DNA from: an uncultured Oscillospiraceae bacterium
Lineage (GTDB): Bacteria > Bacillota > Clostridia > Oscillospirales > Oscillospiraceae
Assembly (NCBI GenBank): GCA_934589225.1
Contig: CAKTNS010000020.1
Location: 1 to 45,951, forward strand
DNA length: 45,951 nucleotides
Direction: 5' to 3'
Shown here: positions 39,266-45,951 of the stretch, piece after piece
How positions within the stretch are numbered: the stretch's first letter is position 1
Layout of the letters: each line of letters begins with the position of its first letter
The notes under the pieces: generated by a model
Told to the model about the DNA's origin: nothing
Database searches by the model: none
What the model saw: only the letters and a program-made list of their open reading frames with translations
Translations under genes and position numbers: made by a program

Positions 39266-40160
39266 ACAGGTCTTTCAGAATGGAGCCCAACAGGTCCAGA
39301 TACCGCTGCCCCAGGGGGGTGTCGGCGGTGTCCTTCCGCTGGATGACATAGAGGCTGTAGTGCAGGTCCCCCAGGGGGATGCAGCGGAATTTGAAGCGCT
39401 GGTTGGTGATGGGGGGCAGCTTACAGTCCAGGGCGTACATGGTGCCCTGGGAGATCAGGGCGTATTTCATGGAGCGGTCGGAAACGGTGATGACCCGGTC
39501 CGGGTCGATCTTCATCAGGGCGGACAGGTTGGGCACGTCCAGGAAGGTCCGGCGGTTGTAGTCAACCAAAGTGTAGCCCTCAAAATCCGACAGGTGGATC
39601 TCCGGGGCATGGTACAGCGGGTGATTGGGCCCGATGCGCAGCACGACGGGCACATCTACCAGATGCCGGGCGGAAAGCCCCTGCTGGGCGCACTGGCGCA
39701 GCAGCCGTTCCCCGGCCTCCGGACTGCAAAGGCTCAGCACCATGTCCAGCTCCGACATCAGCAGCTTGTCCCAGGCCGCCTCCGGGTCGTCACAGTAATA
39801 GGACAGCTCCAATTGGGACAACTCCTCGTTCTCCCGGCACAGCGCCACAAAGGCATCACAGGCCGGAGGATAGGGAATGCCCCCCAGGCGGAACCGCTCC
39901 CGGGCCGCGGCATTGCCCAAAAGCCGCATTTTTTCATGGCACTGAATCATCTGGGCCGCCTGCCGCAGGGCCTCCAACCCCCGGTCCGTGGGCTTGACCC
40001 CTCGGCTGGTGCGGACAAAGATGGGGTAGCCCAGCTCCTCTTCCAAAGAGCGGATCATGCCGCTGAGGTTGGGCTGGGCAATATAAAGACTGGCGGCGGC
40101 CCCGGAAATGGAACCCGCCTTGTATACGGCCAGGGCGTATTGCAGCTGCTGAATGGTCAT
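39264..40160 (-). CDS. LysR family transcriptional regulator
   Basis: A 298-residue regulator. N-terminal winged HTH: MTIQQLQYALAVYKAGSISGAAASLYIAQPNLSGMIRSLEEELGYPIFVRTSRGVKPTDRG. The rest is a type-2 periplasmic-binding-like effector domain (LRIGPNHPLYHAPEIHLSDFEGYTLVDYN). GGAGG lies before the ATG at 40160. It is divergent from a TetR gene, and their promoters lie about 60 bp apart, so either may control the other. Effector unknown. Confidence 0.92.
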   Translation of the reverse strand: MTIQQLQYALAVYKAGSISGAAASLYIAQPNLSGMIRSLEEELGYPIFVRTSRGVKPTDRGLEALRQAAQMIQCHEKMRLLGNAAARERFRLGGIPYPPACDAFVALCRENEELSQLELSYYCDDPEAAWDKLLMSELDMVLSLCSPEAGERLLRQCAQQGLSARHLVDVPVVLRIGPNHPLYHAPEIHLSDFEGYTLVDYNRRTFLDVPNLSALMKIDPDRVITVSDRSMKYALISQGTMYALDCKLPPITNQRFKFRCIPLGDLHYSLYVIQRKDTADTPLGQRYLDLLGSILKDL

Positions 40161-40205
40161 AAGCGCCTCCTGAGAATTGGGAAAAAGCGGACGGTTCTTT
40201 CCTTC

Positions 40206-40234
40206 AGTCTAGCAAAATCCCCGAAAAAAATCAA
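40206..40234 (-). promoter_or_regulatory. Promoter of the LysR gene
   Basis: Read on the - strand: TTGATT (40234-40229), 17-bp spacer, TAGACT (40211-40206). Confidence 0.72.
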
Positions 40235-40294
40235 GCCGGTGCTCTCAAAATGCCGCCACTGGGCAGAAGGTTTCCAAAAGGTTCATAATTTCTT

Positions 40295-40323
40295 TTGCCT
40301 GGGTTTCGTTTCTGTGATAGAAT
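40295..40323 (+). promoter_or_regulatory. Promoter of the TetR gene
   Basis: TTGCCT (40295-40300), 17-bp spacer, TAGAAT (40318-40323) with an upstream TGA (extended -10). Confidence 0.75.
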
Positions 40324-40349
40324 AAAAGAAAATTCTGGAGGTGTCGCCT

Positions 40350-40907
40350 ATGTCACAATTTACCAAACGGGCTCTGGAGGATTCTCTGAAGCATCTGCTC
40401 CTGAAAAAGCCCCTGAACAAGATCACCATCAACGACATTGCCGAGGACTGCGGCATCAACCGCATGACCTTTTACTATCACTTCAAGGACATTTACGATT
40501 TGGTAGAGTGGTCCTGCCTGGAGGATGCCCAGCGGGCCCTGGACGGGAAAATGACCTATGAAACCTGGCAGGAAGGCTTCGTCCAGATTTTCAAAGCCGT
40601 CCAGGAGAACAAGCCCTTCATCATGAATGTCTACCGCTGCGTCAGCCGGGAACAGGTGGAGCGGTACTTGACTCCCCTGACCGATGAACTCCTGATGGGA
40701 GTCATCAACGAGCTGAGCCGCAATATGGTGGTCCGGGACGAGGACAAGGCCTTCATTGCCCGGGTCTACTCCTACGCCTTTGTAGGCCTCATGCTGGACT
40801 GGATCAAAAATGACATGCGCACCGACCCGAAACCCCTGGTAGAACGCTTCGCCCTGGTCATCCACGACGACTTGAAGGGCGCGCTGGAACGGTTTCGGGT
40901 GGGGTGA
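40350..40907 (+). CDS. TetR/AcrR family transcriptional regulator, second copy
   Basis: A 185-residue regulator starting MSQFTKRALEDSLKHLLLKKPLNKITINDIAEDCGINRMTFYYHFKDIYDLVEW, a canonical TetR HTH. The C-terminal part ends RVYSYAFVGLMLDWIKNDMRTDPKPLVERFALVIHDDLKGALERF, the same branch as the TetR at 9769 but with a shorter ligand domain. GGAGGTG is 7 nt upstream of the ATG at 40350; a GTG at 40341 is inside that site. It is single-gene, ending at a heptamer array. Its target may be the divergent LysR gene. Confidence 0.9.
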   Translation: MSQFTKRALEDSLKHLLLKKPLNKITINDIAEDCGINRMTFYYHFKDIYDLVEWSCLEDAQRALDGKMTYETWQEGFVQIFKAVQENKPFIMNVYRCVSREQVERYLTPLTDELLMGVINELSRNMVVRDEDKAFIARVYSYAFVGLMLDWIKNDMRTDPKPLVERFALVIHDDLKGALERFRVG

Positions 40908-40913
40908 TTATAA

Positions 40914-40969
40914 ATTGACAATGGACAATTGGTTTAAGTTGACAGTTGACAGTTTACAGTTGACAGTTA
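40914..40969. repeat. Bipartite heptamer array 6
   Basis: Begins 6 bp after the TetR stop. TTGACAA-type units (one TGGACAA), joint GGTTTAA, then TTGACAG-type units (one TTTACAG), then TATTGGGGACGGACG as after array 3. Confidence 0.88.
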
Positions 40970-41112
40970 TTGGGGACGGACGTGTCCGTTTTTGAAATAC
41001 GTTGGTTAAAACACACCCCAATCAGCGAAACCGTAGGGAACGGCCTGTGTGCCGTTCCGGGAACGCTGCACCTTTAACCTGTGCGGATGAATGGCACTTA
41101 CCATCGGAATAG
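40970..41112. repeat. Repeat segment 6 with one hairpin head and linker
   Basis: Contains a forward GGAACGGC-type head (41033-41065, preceded by CAGCGAAACC) and the linker ending ACCTGTGCGGATGAATGGCA (41075-41094). It is nearly identical to 7026-7100. No gene. Confidence 0.82.
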
Positions 41113-41119
41113 CAAAATG

Positions 41120-41155
41120 AACCCCGGCGGACCGTTGCGGTCTGCCGGGGTTTTT
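41120..41155. terminator. Terminator of the LRR-like gene, bidirectional form
   Basis: 14-bp stem (41120-41133 with 41139-41152; one G-U pair), T-run on the + strand and TTCATTTT on the - strand. Confidence 0.78.
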
Positions 41156-41164
41156 GGTGTTGGG

Positions 41165-42811
41165 TTACAGATACCAACCGGTTTTGTTGGGGGCGTGGGG
41201 GTATTTGAAGGCTTCGGCGGCTTTGGCGTACCAGTCCATTTTCTCTTCCTTGCTGGAATAGCGCCAGCCCACGCCGAATTCCTGGGAGCCTGTGTACATG
41301 GTCAGGCAGTCCGGGTGCTTTTCGGCGAAGGTGTCCTTGTCCTCCTGGGGAATTTTGCTGCCGGTGCCGCCCACGGCCACCAGGTGGGTCATGGGGAGCT
41401 CTTCCAGGCCGGAAAGGCTCGCCACCTTGGTATAGCTGATGTTCAGCATTTCCAGGGACTCACAGGCGGCCAGGTGGGAGATGTCTGTAATGTAGCCACA
41501 GTTGGAAAGCTCCAATACCCGCAGCTTTTTGCAGGCGGCCAGAGGCTCCAGGGTCTTGATGGGAGAGCCGGAGAGGATCAGCACCTCCAGGTTGGGCATG
41601 CCGGATACAAAATCGCAGGTATTCAGGTATTCGTCATGGCCAAAGTCCGCGTAGATGGCATCCTCACAGTATTGAAGGTCGGCGCAGTTGCTGTCTTTCA
41701 AATCATAGGTGAAGCGCAGCACCTGGGCATCGGTCATGGTGCTGCCGCCGCCGGCATAGACCCGCCAGACGATCTTGCACCGGTCCCGGTAGTCCTCCCG
41801 GAGTTTGGCCAGGACCTCATTGGAAAGGCCGCAGTCCTCCAGGACAAAGCGCTTGCAGTTGGAGAGCAGATCCAGGGCCTGACGGATTTTTTCCTCCCCC
41901 TCGTCCCCGATTTTTACCCCTTTGAGGGCCACTTCCTCCGTATCCGTGGACAAGGTCTTTCCGTAAAAATCAAAGGCATAGTGGAAGACCGCGTTGGGGG
42001 CTGCGGCGATCAGCTCCTTGGCCTGGTCCTGGGTCAGCTTGGAGGTGCCGTCGCTGCCGCAGAGCTCCACGGTTTCCAGGTCCGGGAACAGAGATAACTT
42101 CCGGGCGGCGGACTCCAGATCCGTTTCGGAGATGGCGGAAAGATCCAGGGCCGTGGCAGTGCCGTCCTGCTCCTGGTCTAACAGATACACGGTGTAGCTG
42201 ATTTCCAATTCCGGGAAATCCTGCCGCAGCTGCTCCAGCTGCTCGAAAGTCAGGTCGGTTTTCCGCAGGGTGACGGTCTGAAGGCTGTGCAGATAGGGGA
42301 TGGCTTCTTTCAGGGTGTCCAGGTCGTAGGCCCCGGGCTCCAGAGAGAGCTCTTCTGTCTTCGGGTCTACAAAGGATCCCCCCAGGGCCACCTGGTAGCT
42401 GACCTGCACCTTGGGAAGGGCCTGCTGAAGCTGCTCCAGGGCCGCGTAATTGTCACAGGCCGAGGCGTTGATGGACTGGAGTTTGGGGAAATAGGTCTGC
42501 AAAACCCGGATGTCCTCACTGCTGGGGTTCTGAATGGACAGGCTCTCCGTGTCACTTGAAACCTTCTTATTCTGGAAGGGCACGTTCCACACCACCTCAC
42601 AGCCCGGGAGCTGGGTGTGTACCGCGTCGTAGTGGGCGAAGGAAATATCCTCCTGCCGCAGGTCCAGATAGGTGGCATCCAGGGGGTAGGCCGTTCCCTC
42701 CACAAAGATATGGGTGTTCTGATAGTAAATATAGGCCAGAGTGGCCCCTGCCGCGGCCACCGCCAAAACGGCCAGGATGATGAGTATTGCCACAAGCTTG
42801 TTGCTTTTCAA
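41165..42811 (-). CDS. Membrane-anchored protein with degenerate leucine-rich repeats
   Basis: A 548-residue protein. An N-terminal anchor (SNKLVAILIILAVLAVAAAGATLAYIYY) is followed by an extracytoplasmic region with repeated LRR-like blocks: ILVLQTYFPKLQSINASACD-type, YLHSLQTVTLRKTDL, LFPDLETVELCGSD, CKRFVLEDCGLSNEVL, MPNLEVLILSGSPIKTLEPLAACKKLRVLELSNCGYITDISHLAACESLEMLNISYTKVASLSGLEELPMTHLVAVGG. The last five repeats are canonical, the others degenerate. The start is the TTG at 42811, 8 nt after GGAGG; a GTG at 42826 overlaps that site. Function unknown; a surface binding role (adhesion or peptide/sugar capture) is plausible. Single-gene unit with own promoter. Confidence 0.82.
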   Translation of the reverse strand: MKSNKLVAILIILAVLAVAAAGATLAYIYYQNTHIFVEGTAYPLDATYLDLRQEDISFAHYDAVHTQLPGCEVVWNVPFQNKKVSSDTESLSIQNPSSEDIRVLQTYFPKLQSINASACDNYAALEQLQQALPKVQVSYQVALGGSFVDPKTEELSLEPGAYDLDTLKEAIPYLHSLQTVTLRKTDLTFEQLEQLRQDFPELEISYTVYLLDQEQDGTATALDLSAISETDLESAARKLSLFPDLETVELCGSDGTSKLTQDQAKELIAAAPNAVFHYAFDFYGKTLSTDTEEVALKGVKIGDEGEEKIRQALDLLSNCKRFVLEDCGLSNEVLAKLREDYRDRCKIVWRVYAGGGSTMTDAQVLRFTYDLKDSNCADLQYCEDAIYADFGHDEYLNTCDFVSGMPNLEVLILSGSPIKTLEPLAACKKLRVLELSNCGYITDISHLAACESLEMLNISYTKVASLSGLEELPMTHLVAVGGTGSKIPQEDKDTFAEKHPDCLTMYTGSQEFGVGWRYSSKEEKMDWYAKAAEAFKYPHAPNKTGWYL

Positions 42812-42844
42812 TGATGGTTCCTCCACTACTCTTAAATCCTGCCC

Positions 42845-42873
42845 ATCATAATACAGGATTCCATAAAATTCAA
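42845..42873 (-). promoter_or_regulatory. Promoter of the LRR-like gene
   Basis: Read on the - strand: TTGAAT (42873-42868), 17-bp spacer, TATGAT (42850-42845). Confidence 0.8.
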
Positions 42874-42906
42874 TACTTTTTCATGAATTTATTCCCATTT
42901 GGAAGC

Positions 42907-42942
42907 AAAAAAATCCCGCCTCCCCGAAAAAGGGGAAGCGGG
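42907..42942 (-). terminator. Terminator of the Hsp20 gene
   Basis: On the - strand an 11-bp stem (42942-42932 with 42925-42915; one G-U pair) followed by seven T (42913-42907), 8 bp after the stop. Confidence 0.9.
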
Positions 42943-42950
42943 AGAAATCC

Positions 42951-43394
42951 TTACTCGATGGCGATGCGCTTGGTCTCGGGCAGGGCCTTCTTCACGTTCT
43001 TGGGCACGGACAGCCGCAGGATGCCGTCTTCGTACTTGGCACCGATGTCCTCAGGCTGGACATGCTCGCCAACGTAGAAGCTCCGGCTGCAAGCACCGGT
43101 GTAACGCTCCTGACGGATGAACTTGCCGTTCTTGTCGCTCTCGTCCTTGTCAAGGCCCTTGGAGGCGGAAATGGTCAGATAACCGTCTTTCAGCTCCACG
43201 CCGATCTCGTCTTTCTTAAAACCGGGCAGATCCACATCCAGTTCAAAACTGTCTTCGGTCTCCCGCACATCGGTCTTCATCAGGTTCCGGCTGTGTTTGC
43301 CATACAGAGGATTCTCGGCTCTGGCACTGACCATGCCGAAAGGATCATTAAAGAAATCATCAAACAGGTTCTCACCAAAAATGCTGGGCAACAT
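42951..43394 (-). CDS. Hsp20/alpha-crystallin small heat shock protein
   Basis: A 147-residue ATP-independent holdase. MLPSIFGENLFDDFFNDPFG is the usual N-terminal arm; the alpha-crystallin domain runs from MKTDVRETEDSFELDVDLPGFKKDEIGVELKDGYLTISASKG to EDIGAKYEDGILRLSVPKN, ending in the A-x-x-x-L-Y/R-like tail PETKRIAIE with the terminal I-A-I anchor. GGAGG lies 8 nt before the ATG. It is preceded by about 95 nt of leader and a CIRCE box overlapping the promoter, so HrcA probably represses it until heat or misfolding stress. Confidence 0.95.
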   Translation of the reverse strand: MLPSIFGENLFDDFFNDPFGMVSARAENPLYGKHSRNLMKTDVRETEDSFELDVDLPGFKKDEIGVELKDGYLTISASKGLDKDESDKNGKFIRQERYTGACSRSFYVGEHVQPEDIGAKYEDGILRLSVPKNVKKALPETKRIAIE

Positions 43395-43496
43395 AAATCA
43401 TTCCTCCAATTCATGATCCCCGGTACCCTTCCGGGTTCCGGGCGATTTTCTGTTACCATTGGGTTCTCTTTGGTTCCTCTCTCAAGGAACAGTAAC

Positions 43497-43524
43497 ACTA
43501 TACCACCTTTTTTAGCACTGGCAA
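43497..43524 (-). promoter_or_regulatory. Promoter of hsp20
   Basis: Read on the - strand: TTGCCA (43524-43519), 16-bp spacer, TATAGT (43502-43497). The -35 box and spacer lie within the CIRCE element. Confidence 0.8.
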
Positions 43525-43538
43525 GGCCAGAGTGCTAA
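43512..43538 (-). promoter_or_regulatory. CIRCE operator (HrcA-binding site) of hsp20
   Basis: TTAGCACTC-N9-GAGTGCTAA palindrome with one mismatch: on the + strand TTAGCACTG (43512-43520), 9-bp spacer, GAGTGCTAA (43530-43538). Established CIRCE is normally at groE or dnaK; here it covers the hsp20 promoter. The HrcA gene is not in the window. Confidence 0.92.
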
Positions 43539-43643
43539 AAATATAATAAACCTTTTGTTGCCTTTTTGTGGAGAATTTGTGACTTTCCGGGATGGAAGCT
43601 CTTTTTTACGGAAACTCCCTCCGTAAAATTTCTAAAAAATTGT

Positions 43644-43676
43644 AAAAACACCGTGCCAAAGAATCTGGCACGGTGT
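43644..43676 (-). terminator. Terminator after the corrinoid adenosyltransferase gene
   Basis: On the - strand a perfect 11-bp stem (43676-43666 with 43658-43648) followed by a T-run (43648-43644), 7 bp after the stop. Confidence 0.9.
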
Positions 43677-43682
43677 CGGCTT

Positions 43683-44192
43683 TTAAAATTCAACGCCACG
43701 TCTAGCCTTCACCCCACGGTCAAAGGGGTGCTTGCGCTTGACCATTTCCGTCACATAGTCCGCCAGGGCCAGCAGTTCTTCTTTGGGATTGCGCCCGGTG
43801 AGGACGATTTCCTGGGTCTGGCCCTGGGTTTGGAGGTAAGACAGCAGGGGCTCCTCCGGGATGATGCCCCGGTTCAGGGCGGAGATGGCCTCGTCCAGCA
43901 CCAGAAGGTCCGCCTCCCGGCCCTTTTCCAGAAGATTTCCCAAATATTCCGTGTAATCGACTTTTGCTTTGGCCCGCTGTTCCTCTGTCATCCGGGAAAA
44001 GAGACCCGGGACCGTGTGACAGTGGAGGGTTTGAATCCCGGGCAGGGTTTGAAGCGCCAGAATTTCCCCGGAGGAGCCGTCTTTAAAGAACTGGCCGATG
44101 AGGACAGTTTTCCCCCGGCCCGCCATCCGGGCAGCCAGACCCATGGCTGCCGTGGTCTTTCCCTTGCCGTCGCCGCAGTAAATATGGATCAT
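43683..44192 (-). CDS. Cob(I)yrinic acid a,c-diamide/cob(I)alamin adenosyltransferase (CobA/BtuR type)
   Basis: A 169-residue enzyme moving the 5'-deoxyadenosyl group of ATP to Co(I) corrinoids. Seen: IHIYCGDGKGKTTAAMGLAARMAGRGKTVLIGQFFK (P-loop GDGKGKT), ADLLVLDEAISALNRG (Walker B region) and VLTGRNPKEELLALADYVTEM (GRN). These are CobA/BtuR-type markers. The ATG at 44192 is preferred, 5 nt after AGGTG; a GTG at 44198 that overlaps the cobQ stop is possible. It lies 2 bp downstream of cobQ, so the two act on successive corrinoid intermediates. It also serves the corrinoid enzymes implied at 1-4489. Confidence 0.93.
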   Translation of the reverse strand: MIHIYCGDGKGKTTAAMGLAARMAGRGKTVLIGQFFKDGSSGEILALQTLPGIQTLHCHTVPGLFSRMTEEQRAKAKVDYTEYLGNLLEKGREADLLVLDEAISALNRGIIPEEPLLSYLQTQGQTQEIVLTGRNPKEELLALADYVTEMVKRKHPFDRGVKARRGVEF

Positions 44193-44194
44193 TG

Positions 44195-45658
44195 TCACAC
44201 CTGCCGATTTAGAATCTTGTAAACAAGCTCCATATTCATGCCGCCCCGGACGGCCTGGGCCAGAAGATCGTACTGGCTGTCCTTGTAGGCTTCCAGATCA
44301 AAGTGTTCTGCCTGGCCCGCGTCCAGTCCCTTCCGGCGGCACAGGTCCCCCACCAGGGCCTGGGCAATGCCGGGAGCATCAAAAATGCCGTGGATGTAGC
44401 TGCCGTAGACCCGCTCGCCCACCAAAATGGGGGCAATGGGGGTTTCACTGCGGCCCATGTGGATCTCATACCCCTGGAAAGGCAGCCCCGACAGGCTGGA
44501 CAAAGGTCCATCCACCTGGGGCAGCACCCCGGAGGTCTGCCGCTGGACCTTGTCCCCCCGGAACACCGTGTCCATGGGCAGCAGGCCCATGCCGGAAATA
44601 TGGGTGATGCCTGCCGCCTCCACCTGGTCCGGGTCGGATACGGAAGTACCCAGCATCTGGAAGCCGCCGCAGATGCCAAAGACAATGGCCCCCCGGTCAT
44701 GGCAGTGGAGGATCGCCGCCTCCAGGCCGCTTTGCCGCAGCCACAGGAGGTCCGCTATGGTGCTCTTGGTGCCGGGGATCAGAATCAGGTCCGGGTTTTT
44801 CAGCTGGTCCGCCCGCTCAATGTAGCGCACGGACACATTGGGAAATCGTTCCAGAGGGCTGACGTCCGTAAAGTTGGAAATTCTGGGCAGCCGGATGACG
44901 GCAATGTCAATGGCCTTGCAGGTGGACTCCCGGGTGAAGCGGGTGGAGAGGCTGTCCTCATCGTCAATGTCCACATGGGCATAGGGAATGACTCCCGCCA
45001 CGGGAACCCCACAGATTTTTTCCAGAATTTCAATACCCGGCTGTAAAATCGCCCGATCCCCCCGGAATTTGTTTACAATGGTGCCCTTGACCCGGGCCCG
45101 CTCCTGTTCTTCCAGCAGGGCAATGGTGCCGTAGAGCTGGGCAAACACACCGCCCCGGTCAATGTCGCCCACCAGCAGCACCGGTGCATCCACCAGCTCC
45201 GCCAGACCCATATTCACAATGTCCTGGTCCTTCAGGTTGATCTCTGCAGGGCTTCCGGCGCCCTCAATGACAATGATGTCGTTTTCCGCCGCCAGAGAAT
45301 TGTAGGCCTCCAGCACCTGGGGCACGAATTCCCGCTTCCGGCGGTAGTATTCCATGGCACGCATATTGCCCATGGCCACGCCGCCCACAATGACCTGGCT
45401 GCCCACGTCCGTGGTGGGTTTCAGGAGAATGGGGTTCATCCGCACATCCGGCGCGATCCCCGCCGCCTCCGCCTGCACCACCTGGGCCCGACCCATTTCC
45501 CCACCGGCGGCGGTAATAAAGGAGTTCAGGGCCATATTCTGGCTCTTAAAGGGCGCCACCCGATAGCCGTCCTGCTTGAAAATCCGACAAAGCCCCGCCG
45601 CCAGCAGGCTCTTGCCTGCATTGGACATGGTCCCCTGGATCATTATATTTTTTGCCAT
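44195..45658 (-). CDS. cobQ: Cobyric acid synthase (adenosylcobyric acid synthase)
   Basis: A 487-residue glutamine-dependent amidotransferase converting adenosylcobyrinic acid a,c-diamide to adenosylcobyric acid in cobalamin synthesis. Seen: N-terminal P-loop-like IQGTMSNAGKSLLAAGLCRIF, PFKSQNMALNSF, VIEGAGSPAEINLKDQDIVNMGLA and VGDIDRGGVFAQLYGT; the C-terminal class I glutaminase domain has the nucleophile in VFGICGGFQMLG (about residue 331) and the catalytic His in GSYIHGIFD (about 421). AAGGAGG lies before the ATG at 45658; a longer frame upstream reads repeats. It is co-transcribed with the adenosyltransferase. No cobalamin riboswitch is visible within the 290 bp upstream that the window holds. 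Confidence 0.95.
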   Translation of the reverse strand: MAKNIMIQGTMSNAGKSLLAAGLCRIFKQDGYRVAPFKSQNMALNSFITAAGGEMGRAQVVQAEAAGIAPDVRMNPILLKPTTDVGSQVIVGGVAMGNMRAMEYYRRKREFVPQVLEAYNSLAAENDIIVIEGAGSPAEINLKDQDIVNMGLAELVDAPVLLVGDIDRGGVFAQLYGTIALLEEQERARVKGTIVNKFRGDRAILQPGIEILEKICGVPVAGVIPYAHVDIDDEDSLSTRFTRESTCKAIDIAVIRLPRISNFTDVSPLERFPNVSVRYIERADQLKNPDLILIPGTKSTIADLLWLRQSGLEAAILHCHDRGAIVFGICGGFQMLGTSVSDPDQVEAAGITHISGMGLLPMDTVFRGDKVQRQTSGVLPQVDGPLSSLSGLPFQGYEIHMGRSETPIAPILVGERVYGSYIHGIFDAPGIAQALVGDLCRRKGLDAGQAEHFDLEAYKDSQYDLLAQAVRGGMNMELVYKILNRQV

Positions 45659-45688
45659 GGTGTTTTCCTCCTTACTAAAGTAGCGGCA

Positions 45689-45893
45689 ACGTTTCAATAC
45701 CCGAGCTGTATCAACAATGCGGTACCACAACGGACGATGCCGCCTGCCACGTTTCGATGCCCGAGCCGTATCAACAAACGGTATCCCCTTGGACGGCCCT
45801 GTAGGGGCGGCAACCTGCCGCCCGCCACGTTTCAATACCCAAGCCGTATCAACAAACGGTATCCCTTGGACGGCCCTGTAGGGGCGGCAACCT
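45689..45893. repeat. Repeat island 7: tandem ~78-bp units upstream of cobQ
   Basis: Three tandem units beginning ACGTTTCAATACCCGAG-like at 45689, 45749 and 45827. The first is 60 bp and lacks most of the head, the second is 78 bp and ends in a complete CGGC-type head (45801-45829), the third is cut after GGGGCGGCAACCT at 45893. Same unit as at 18659-18816. No gene from 45659 to 45951. Confidence 0.85.
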
Positions 45894-45951
45894 TGTCAAG
45901 AGAAACATGGGTAACACATAGGGAAGACACATGGGTTACAGTCTGCGGATG
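45894..45951. mobile_element. Possible end of an insertion element interrupting a repeat head
   Basis: The third tandem unit loses similarity exactly inside its hairpin head at 45893/45894, where TGTCAAGAGAAACATGGG begins. The new sequence has two near-direct repeats, ACATGGGTAACA and ACATGGGTTACA, 21 bp apart, the kind of multiple terminal repeat seen at ends of IS21-like elements. No transposase is in the window; element identity is unproven. Confidence 0.4.

Noticed and set aside
45689..45893. CRISPR array
   Set aside because: Units are near-identical along their full length with no unique spacers and no cas genes.
45659..45893. Cobalamin riboswitch upstream of cobQ
   Set aside because: The visible upstream sequence is repeats only; no B12-box-like motif was found. 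A riboswitch beyond the window edge cannot be excluded.

Overview
The window looks like chromosomal DNA of a high-GC, spore-forming, anaerobic Clostridia member, most likely an Oscillospiraceae-type gut bacterium. This is inferred from the gene set: a split transketolase, the yabP-yabQ-divIC-S1 block of endospore formers, corrinoid-protein activation genes, BilS, a group II ECF transporter, a CIRCE box, and many TTG starts behind strong Shine-Dalgarno sites. No tRNA, rRNA, CRISPR array or phage gene is visible.

Layout. 1-4.5 kb: end of a methyltetrahydrofolate:corrinoid methyltransferase, a DUF6056-like membrane protein, then an ASKHA/2Fe-2S corrinoid activator coupled to a DUF3786 protein. 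4.5-6.8 kb (-): a P1B-2 metal pump behind a free-standing HMA metallochaperone, with a terminator between them. 7.8-13.5 kb (+): split transketolase, TetR regulator, a DUF308/radical SAM pair, DegV. 14.2-20.7 kb (-): diguanylate cyclase, then a SAM hydrolase/ECF S-component pair and, beyond a repeat island, a double ECF ATPase and EcfT. 20.8-28 kb: BilS (+), LTA-synthase-like enzyme with a small membrane protein (-), thiamine pyrophosphokinase/CtpE-like pump/MocR regulator (+). 27.9-31.6 kb (-): AraC-HD-MFS-HAD operon flanked by near-identical terminators. 31.8-35.0 kb (-): C69 dipeptidase, phosphopantetheinyl transferase, second DUF308 protein. 35.2-39.2 kb (+): yabP, yabQ, divIC, S1 protein, SDR, rpiB, O-antigen-ligase-like protein. 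39.3-45.7 kb: LysR (-), TetR (+), LRR-like surface protein, CIRCE-controlled Hsp20, corrinoid adenosyltransferase and cobyric acid synthase (all -).

The corrinoid genes at both ends fit one physiology: cobyric acid synthesis and adenosylation on the right, corrinoid methyl transfer and reductive reactivation on the left.

The most unusual content is non-coding. Seven gaps carry a layered repeat system: (i) interchangeable hairpin 'heads' joined by a common linker, (ii) 120-125 bp inverted-repeat elements starting TGTCATTCC, (iii) roughly 150 bp inverted pairs, (iv) bipartite heptamer arrays (TTGACAA then TTGACAG), and (v) about 78 bp tandem units upstream of cobQ and of the ECF ATPase. One island separates two parts of the ECF locus, one heptamer array supplies the stop codon of the phosphopantetheinyl transferase, and an apparent mobile-element end interrupts a repeat head at the right edge.
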